Assembly (NCBI GenBank): GCA_947561585.1
Contig: CANNZV010001129.1
Span: 1-64,000, forward strand
DNA length: 64,000 nucleotides
Direction: 5' to 3'
Source: Caprella mutica
Taxonomy: Eukaryota; Arthropoda; Malacostraca; Amphipoda; Caprellidae
Both the position numbers and the translations under genes were made by a program. Below are positions 58,653-64,000 of this stretch, piece after piece (the stretch's first letter is position 1; every line of letters starts with the position of its first letter). The notes below the pieces were generated by a model, which worked only from the letters and a program-made list of their open reading frames with translations, ran no database searches and was not told the DNA's origin.

Positions 58653-61600
58653 TCAAAATTTAAGGGATTTTCTGATCCACAGCAGAGTAGTTGCGATCTT
58701 CAAGTAGTCGTCAGTAAGGCTCGTCATTCGAGGATTTAATTGATACAGAGACTCGTACACATATAATAAATCTTCCTTTTCGAAAAGATGTGGAAATCTT
58801 GAGCTGAAATAGGAAGGAATATTGAATTTTGATAAGCAAGAATTTTTTTTCGAAACTAATGCAAGTGTCGAAGCTAGTTAGTCATTTGTTAGTCACATAA
58901 TTTTCATTTACTAAGGACATTTTGTTTCCGATCCAAAATGAAACATCACAAGGGTTTATGAAGGATATCAATCATTAAAAAAATATTATTTTGAGTTGCC
59001 AGTCTAGAGAAATAACTTTATTCATGTCGAGAACAAAAGTTGCAGCTGATAGTAAAGTTTTCTTTCATACAGATGAAGGTTAATACAATGAAATGATTAG
59101 GAAGTAGGAAATTAATTTAGGGGTCAAATTACATTTTAACAATCGGGCTCCATAACTAGATGAAGTCAGGTTCCCTAGTCTATGATATGATTAATCTCGT
59201 GTTCTACGAGTATCAACGTATAATGCACTTTAATTAAGAGAGTTCTAATATACAATCGAATATTTGAATTCTTAACAAGTTTCTCACCTATCAATACTAT
59301 TCAGTCTGCATCTCTTGAATATACGTAGTCTGTAATAAATCATCATCAGTAGTGTTGGCAGGATCCTTTTGTAGGCCTCCTCCAATGGTTCATTGTATCT
59401 GGCACAAACTTCAGATCTTAACACATAGTAAAATTCCTCCGTATAAAGATTGTGTTTCAAGATATACTCAAAATCTTCTTTGATTTCCGAATCGAAAGGT
59501 GTTTCAAGGGTCATTGCAACTTTTTTAGTATTACTCTTCTTACTTTTACCTGGTTTATCAGACATCAAATTGTTTACCTTTGATTTCTTATTTTTCTCTT
59601 CATCATCACCCATAATTTGTTCATTAGTTATCAAAACGGACTTACTGATGTTTCTGAGCAACATTTCCTCATCATCTGCAGTGATATTTGAGTTAAACGT
59701 TTCAGGTGTAAGGGACGTACCAGGTGAAAGTGACGAATCAGGTGTTGGAAACTGTTTAGGCCTATCTTTAGTCTTGTTTTTGGTACTAACTTTACCAGAT
59801 GTTTTATTTTTGGACAATGTTTTTGATTTTTCTGCCTTTCCCAAGTCCATTAGCTCATCCGCAATGTTCTGGCGCCTCTCTTCATCAGATTGATATGTAT
59901 CGTGGTACTTGTACATTATTTTACCGAGATATAATAGAAGTACAATCATCCTTTCAAGATAGAATATCTTTTTATCAATATTTTCTGGAAATAAAGATGC
60001 GAATGTATTAAAGGAACTGTAAAAAATCAAGCTAAACTTTTGTCAAATTCATCGAATCAGAGCATTTAATTAGGTAGTATTAGTATATTCATTGTACTAG
60101 AAAGGCTTAGTATATTCATTGTACTAGAAAAATATAAAGTTAGGTCTTTAGTTGTTGTTATGAGAGAGTGCATCCATTTTTAATTTCATATGACAATTTT
60201 TAAATACAACTTATATTGATTAAGTACAATACTCGAAAGGTAATATAAACTTTTTGGAATCTATATTGCAATCAAATTGAACTATGTAGTCCTAAATAAA
60301 TTCGTTGTTCAAATAAACACGTAACGATACAGTGGTGCCATTTATTTTCCAGCGGGTGTGATAAGAACTACATTGAGGTAAAATAATTTTCAATAACAGA
60401 AATATTCCTATTGGAGGAGAATAATAAATTAATTAATTAATTTAGTGGTGGAATTAAATACATATGATTGGGAGGTGTGGTCAGAAAGGAAAGGGGCTCG
60501 ATAATAAAAGTCACCCACCAGCAGTCAATGAAAGTGCTCATGAATTAATAAAAGCTACTCCTTGAAAACAGTCATTCATCAAAAATGTGACTAAAAGGGA
60601 CAGAAGCACGGATGATTGCAACTATTCAACAACACACATGAGTAATTTCAAAAAGGATTTGATTTGCCAATTACTTATCAGGCCGCTCTGGCATAACACT
60701 TAATAACGGCAAGTCCTACAGAACGAGATATTACACAGAGGGAGTACCGCAGGACTCCGTTCTCTCACCTGTTCTCTTCAATTTATACCTCCACGAACTT
60801 TTCACGCCAACAAACACCATATTACACACGCTCACATATGTGGATGATGTTCACCATCAACTCGCAACACCCCAAACACGAAACTGCAGCCAACATCAAA
60901 TACAGACATAATTAAACATAAAATCTATCAACACTCCCCTCTCCATCAACACCAAAAATCCATTTAGTCACATTTAATCGCGGCATGAACTTTAAGTTTT
61001 AACCCTAATTAATTTGACATTCTGAATGAACAGGAAGGTTTGTGTAGGTTTTAAAAAAACATGTTTTATTTATAAACCTACGATATTGTATTTTTTACTA
61101 GTTGTTAGTATGTATATAAACTAAAATAATGTGTACTAAATTTGAAGTAAAAATATTGAACACACAAGGATAAATAAATATATAGGTATCCAAGACATTG
61201 ACAATTCAGAGAGCAGACCTGTAATTAGGTAGAGTGCAACTGTAACCAAATCACAGGCCGTGCATGTGTGATTACTCTATGGAAACGTGGACATATACAG
61301 TAGCGAGCGTAAGTGAAGGGACAGTGAAACAAATTCCACATGTTTGATTATTGCAAAGAAACTAGTCAACGAAAATACATGAAACTTAACAACAATGAAG
61401 ATACACATATTGTGGGTGTTTGCTAGAAATATTAGCAAAATCAAACAAATATTTACATAAATATCCAACTATTGCCATCAGAGACCAAAAAAGACACCAA
61501 GCAAAATTTAAGGAACATATGTTATTGCATTAACCATTGGCTAATTAGATGTACAAAATTAGTAATTTGTGAAGAGTCCATTTTATTTTTGATGACCTCG

Positions 61601-63642
61601 CTGCATCATTATTACAGGAATCAATCAATTTTTAGCTGAATTATGGAGTTATTTTCTGCCACTCTTCTTTCAGGAATCCCCTCAGTTAATCCTGATTTTT
61701 GGGATTGCGTTCTTGCGCACCATCACCAATTACCTTTCAAATGTTTTCAATGGTGTTCAATTCGGTTCTCTGAGCAGGCCAGCTTATAAGATAAACTCAT
61801 TTACTTTCTATGCGTGCTCTCGCAGTTAAAGCCATATTACAAGAAGAATTTTCTTGCATCAAAATCCGTGGTTGAGTATCAAATGATTGCAAATATGGAA
61901 TGCAATGGTGGATGAAAAGTTGCATTTACACTGCTGCGTTGACCACTCCATGCACACGAACAACTGGGCCTGTTTCCGCCTCAGAAATGATGTTCCAGAC
62001 CATCATGCTGTCACCTTTATGTTTCAAAGTTTTCTAAACAATATTCAGGGACAATCGCTCACTCACATTACCTCGAACGTACCTTTTACAGTTACTTCCG
62101 ATCATATTAAACTTAGATGACCACTGCTACTTCGACTTTTAACGACACGCTCCTCGGTAAACTGAGGTTTTGCAGTTTGGTTCTTTTTTGATATCAGAGG
62201 CTTCGATGCATGCATCCAGATATTTAATCCTACCCTGTTCAAACTTTCAGAAACTGTGAATCTAAAGACACTGAGACCAGGCGTCTCACTCATTTTGTCG
62301 AGAAATACCTTCAACAGTCTTAAAACGGTCCTTTATGAAAAATCTCACCATGGCACGATCTTCTGTGAGGGTAGTGTTGGGTGGTCTTCCTGATTCCCGT
62401 TTTGTATCAATTGAAACAAACTCTTTAAAAGTATTAACAATGCTATGCACAACACTCTTTGGTCCTTATATGATGCATGTAATTTCAGAAAGTGACTTTA
62501 CATCCTTGTGATGGTAAAAAAAGGCGTTTTTTTCACAGAGAGATGCTTGTTTCCGAGTAGCAGGTGTAATGGCGGCGATTGTTTTGTTCTAATAATTTGA
62601 TGACCTTTATTATCAATTTATTACATTGAAGCAGTCTTTTAAACTAAGTTTACTCAGTTTAAACCCGTTTATTAATAACTGTTCCTGAACCTTTGCTCGG
62701 TGTCTTTTTGGTCCTAAGATGGCTAAAGTTAAATATTTCGGTAAATATAGCTAATTTAGCTAATATTTCTACCAAATACCCACGGATGTGTAACTTCATT
62801 GTTGAGAAGTTTCACGTATTTTCGTTGTCTAATTCTTTGCAATAAACAAAAATGTTTAATTTGTTCCACTGTCCCTTAACTTATGCTCGCTACGGTATGT
62901 GCTTATAGGCCGACCAAACTGTGTTTCTACGTTGCCATACTTCACCATAGTACAATAACTTAATATCTTAATTTACGTGATTTACGCCAATACGCATAAA
63001 TGTTTTTAAACTTTTAAATGCAAAAATATATTTGGTAATTATGTAGGAACAAAGTCAAGAAAGGCCGGTAAATTTAAAGGAAAGACATGAAATATATAAA
63101 GTAATTTAAAAAAGATGTGCCTAGAAAACACACATCAAACCTATTAGGGTTAGACACCACAATGGCGACACAAACAATAGAGCTAAAAACAGACTGAACG
63201 CCAGCGTGCCCTCACTGTCGCTACTTACGGACACTCCAAGTAAGACGCAACAACACTCTATACATAGTTCATAAAACCCACACTCACTTACACGCACAGT
63301 CGCACACAGCCTGGTCACCTGACACATCCAAAACATACCTACACGAACTCCAATGCTACCGGATGAACACACTAGTCCCCTATCATCCATTACACAAAAT
63401 GCAATATGAGCAAAGAACTCAACTCATTGTCTACAAAAAATTTTACGCATTGTCTACAAAAAAATTTACGCATTGTCTACAATACTTTCGTAATCTCACC
63501 ATTATATCTGACCAAAGTATCAAAGCAGGGAATCGTCAGGTCGATGTACAGGAGAATCAAATCGTTCAGAGCTACTTCGTTCTCGGTGATTAACTGGTCG
63601 AACTTTCTATTTAGATCAGATAAAAGGCCAGGCTTCATTTTT
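58653..63642 (-). CDS. Gene B: paralogue of gene A, last three exons (partial)
   Basis: Exons 63642-63500, 59984-59288 and about 58803-58653, all with GT-AG borders and the same phases as gene A exons 9-11. The first exon begins in phase 2, so at least one upstream exon lies beyond 64000. Encodes MKPGLLSDLNRKFDQLITEN, then NIDKKIFYLERMIVLLLYLG and on to RKSLKF. About 82% identical to gene A over exon 10 by hand count, with no indel or stop, so probably a working gene. Whether it has a giant repeat exon cannot be seen. The last coordinate is uncertain by one base. Confidence 0.83.
59288..59984 (-). CDS. Gene B penultimate exon
   Basis: Acceptor CATCTTTATTTCCAG then AA AAT ATT GAT (phase 1), donor GATAG|GTGAGA (phase 2). 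697 bp, identical in length to gene A exon 10. Conserved blocks: RNISKSVLITNEQIMGDDEE, KKSKVNNLMSDKPGKSKKSN, EDFEYILKHNLYTEEFYYVL. Confidence 0.85.
61298..62895 (-). mobile_element. Tc1-like element, second family, in block B
   Basis: Begins CAGTAGCGAGCGTAAGTGAA and ends with the inverse (TTATGCTCGCTACGG), TA on both sides. The matching position in block A (near 21310, GACAGATATGTGC) is uninterrupted. About 1.6 kb. Confidence 0.87.
61640..62580 (-). pseudogene. Tc1-type transposase remnant
   Basis: On minus: RPPNTTLTEDRAMVRFF (HTH region), KHKGDSMMVWNIISEAETGP (family HGGGSVMVWG), QENSSCNMALTARARIESK (family QDNAPCHxAxxxxxW), LISWPAQRTELNTIENI (family WPAQSPDLNPIENLW). The second and third catalytic acids are eroded and stops are frequent. 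Dead. Confidence 0.75.
63424..63485. repeat. 23-bp tandem tail, about 3 copies
   Basis: TTTACGCATTGTCTACAA units, the short counterpart of the roughly 11-copy array at 22186-22450. Adjacent to the gene B exon 9-equivalent donor. Confidence 0.8.
63500..63642 (-). CDS. Gene B exon equivalent to gene A exon 9
   Basis: Acceptor CTCTTTCTTCTAG then A AAA ATG; donor AATG|GTGAGA. 47 full codons, one more (Tyr) than gene A: LNRKFDQLITENEVALN, CFDTLVRYN. Preservation of frame and both splice sites marks a true exon. Confidence 0.82.
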
Positions 63643-64000
63643 CTAGAAGAAAGAGAGTTAATAAGTCAAAATAAATAAAGTGTATTTGTAGCTAAATGCA
63701 TGGTGAACTTCAGTCTGGAAAATATTAAGGTTGAATGGGGTATAATGTTCTGTTAAATTTCTGTGGGCACTCAAAACAGGAAAATTACAATGAGAGGGAG
63801 AAGGTGGACAAATTATTGAATACAAGTTATGAAGTTCTGAGTAATGTAGCACTCGAATAATGAAGGAGCTGGATTATGAAATGCATTTGAATTTTGAAGT
63901 ACTATCTATGGTTATATTTTAGAAAATGATAAACGTCAAGAATTATTTTTCTTAATTATAAAACACTATCTAGTGAACCCGAGATATGAAATGGCTTTGA

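Larger units (their letters stand above)
61003..63149. mobile_element. piggyBac-type MITE 1, copy in block B, split
   Basis: Begins CCCTAATTAATTTGAC after TTAA (60999-61002) and ends CCTATTAGGG, then TTAG (eroded TTAA). Orthologous to 21020-21546, so it was present before the duplication. Confidence 0.82.
60475..63420 (+). mobile_element. Non-LTR retrotransposon remnant (copy B), with nested insertions
   Basis: Duplicate of 20490-22190. RT fragment near 60715-60860: TEGVPQDSVLSPVLFNLYLH and TYVDDV. Interrupted by MITE 1 (61003-63149), which is itself interrupted by a Tc1-like element. Resumes near 63150 with the same RLNA/RALTVATYG-type text. Confidence 0.75.
58400..64000. repeat. Segmental duplication, block B (runs off the window)
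   Basis: Same order and orientation as 14350-22934. Window end corresponds to about 22934 in block A. Lacks the mariner-like, Tc1-like and foldback insertions of block A; has its own Tc1-like insertion at 61298-62895 and a short extra stretch near 63760-63830. Confidence 0.92.

Overview
The window looks like an arthropod nuclear genome: very AT-rich, intron-bearing, and packed with decayed Tc1/mariner, piggyBac-type, foldback, Helitron-like and non-LTR elements plus many tandem arrays. The style and the transposases recall a parasitic copepod such as the salmon louse, but that is an impression, not a demonstration. Nothing prokaryotic is present.

The main gene (gene A) lies on the minus strand from 48909 (ATG) to 14595 (stop). 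I could assemble it by eye into 11 coding exons. Every junction has GT/AG ends and matching phase, and the total is exactly 11274 nt, a 3757-residue protein. One exon (36550-27512) holds 3012 codons, almost all short in-frame tandem repeats: an acidic 10-residue array, then Pro, Thr/Pro and Ser/Pro-rich arrays and a short coiled coil. It is flanked by unique, apparently helical N- and C-terminal parts. I recognise no family.

The 3' end of this gene is duplicated. A block starting near 14.35 kb recurs in the same orientation from about 58.4 kb to the window end and carries the last three exons of a paralogue (gene B; rest outside the window). The 231 complete codons of the penultimate exon show no indel or stop and about 82% identity by hand count. 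Comparing the two blocks gives empty target sites for four transposon insertions (three in A, one in B), which fixes their ends.

Layout: 1-3545, three tandem arrays (32, 24 and 22 bp); 3546-14350, AT-rich non-coding DNA with decayed repeats and one degraded DDE transposon (12316-13292); 14350-22930, duplicated block A with a mariner-like and a Tc1-like element in the last intron, a foldback element with a 9-bp target duplication, and a non-LTR remnant carrying a TTAA-flanked MITE; 23-27.5 kb, exons 6-8 with a Helitron-like copy and a mariner; 27.5-36.55 kb, the giant exon; 37.2-41.2 kb, a nested foldback structure in intron 4; 41.7-48.9 kb, exons 1-4 with a broken mariner and a reverse-transcriptase remnant; 49-58.4 kb, intergenic repeats (nested MITEs, a second foldback element, an expanded Helitron-like copy); 58.4-64 kb, block B.
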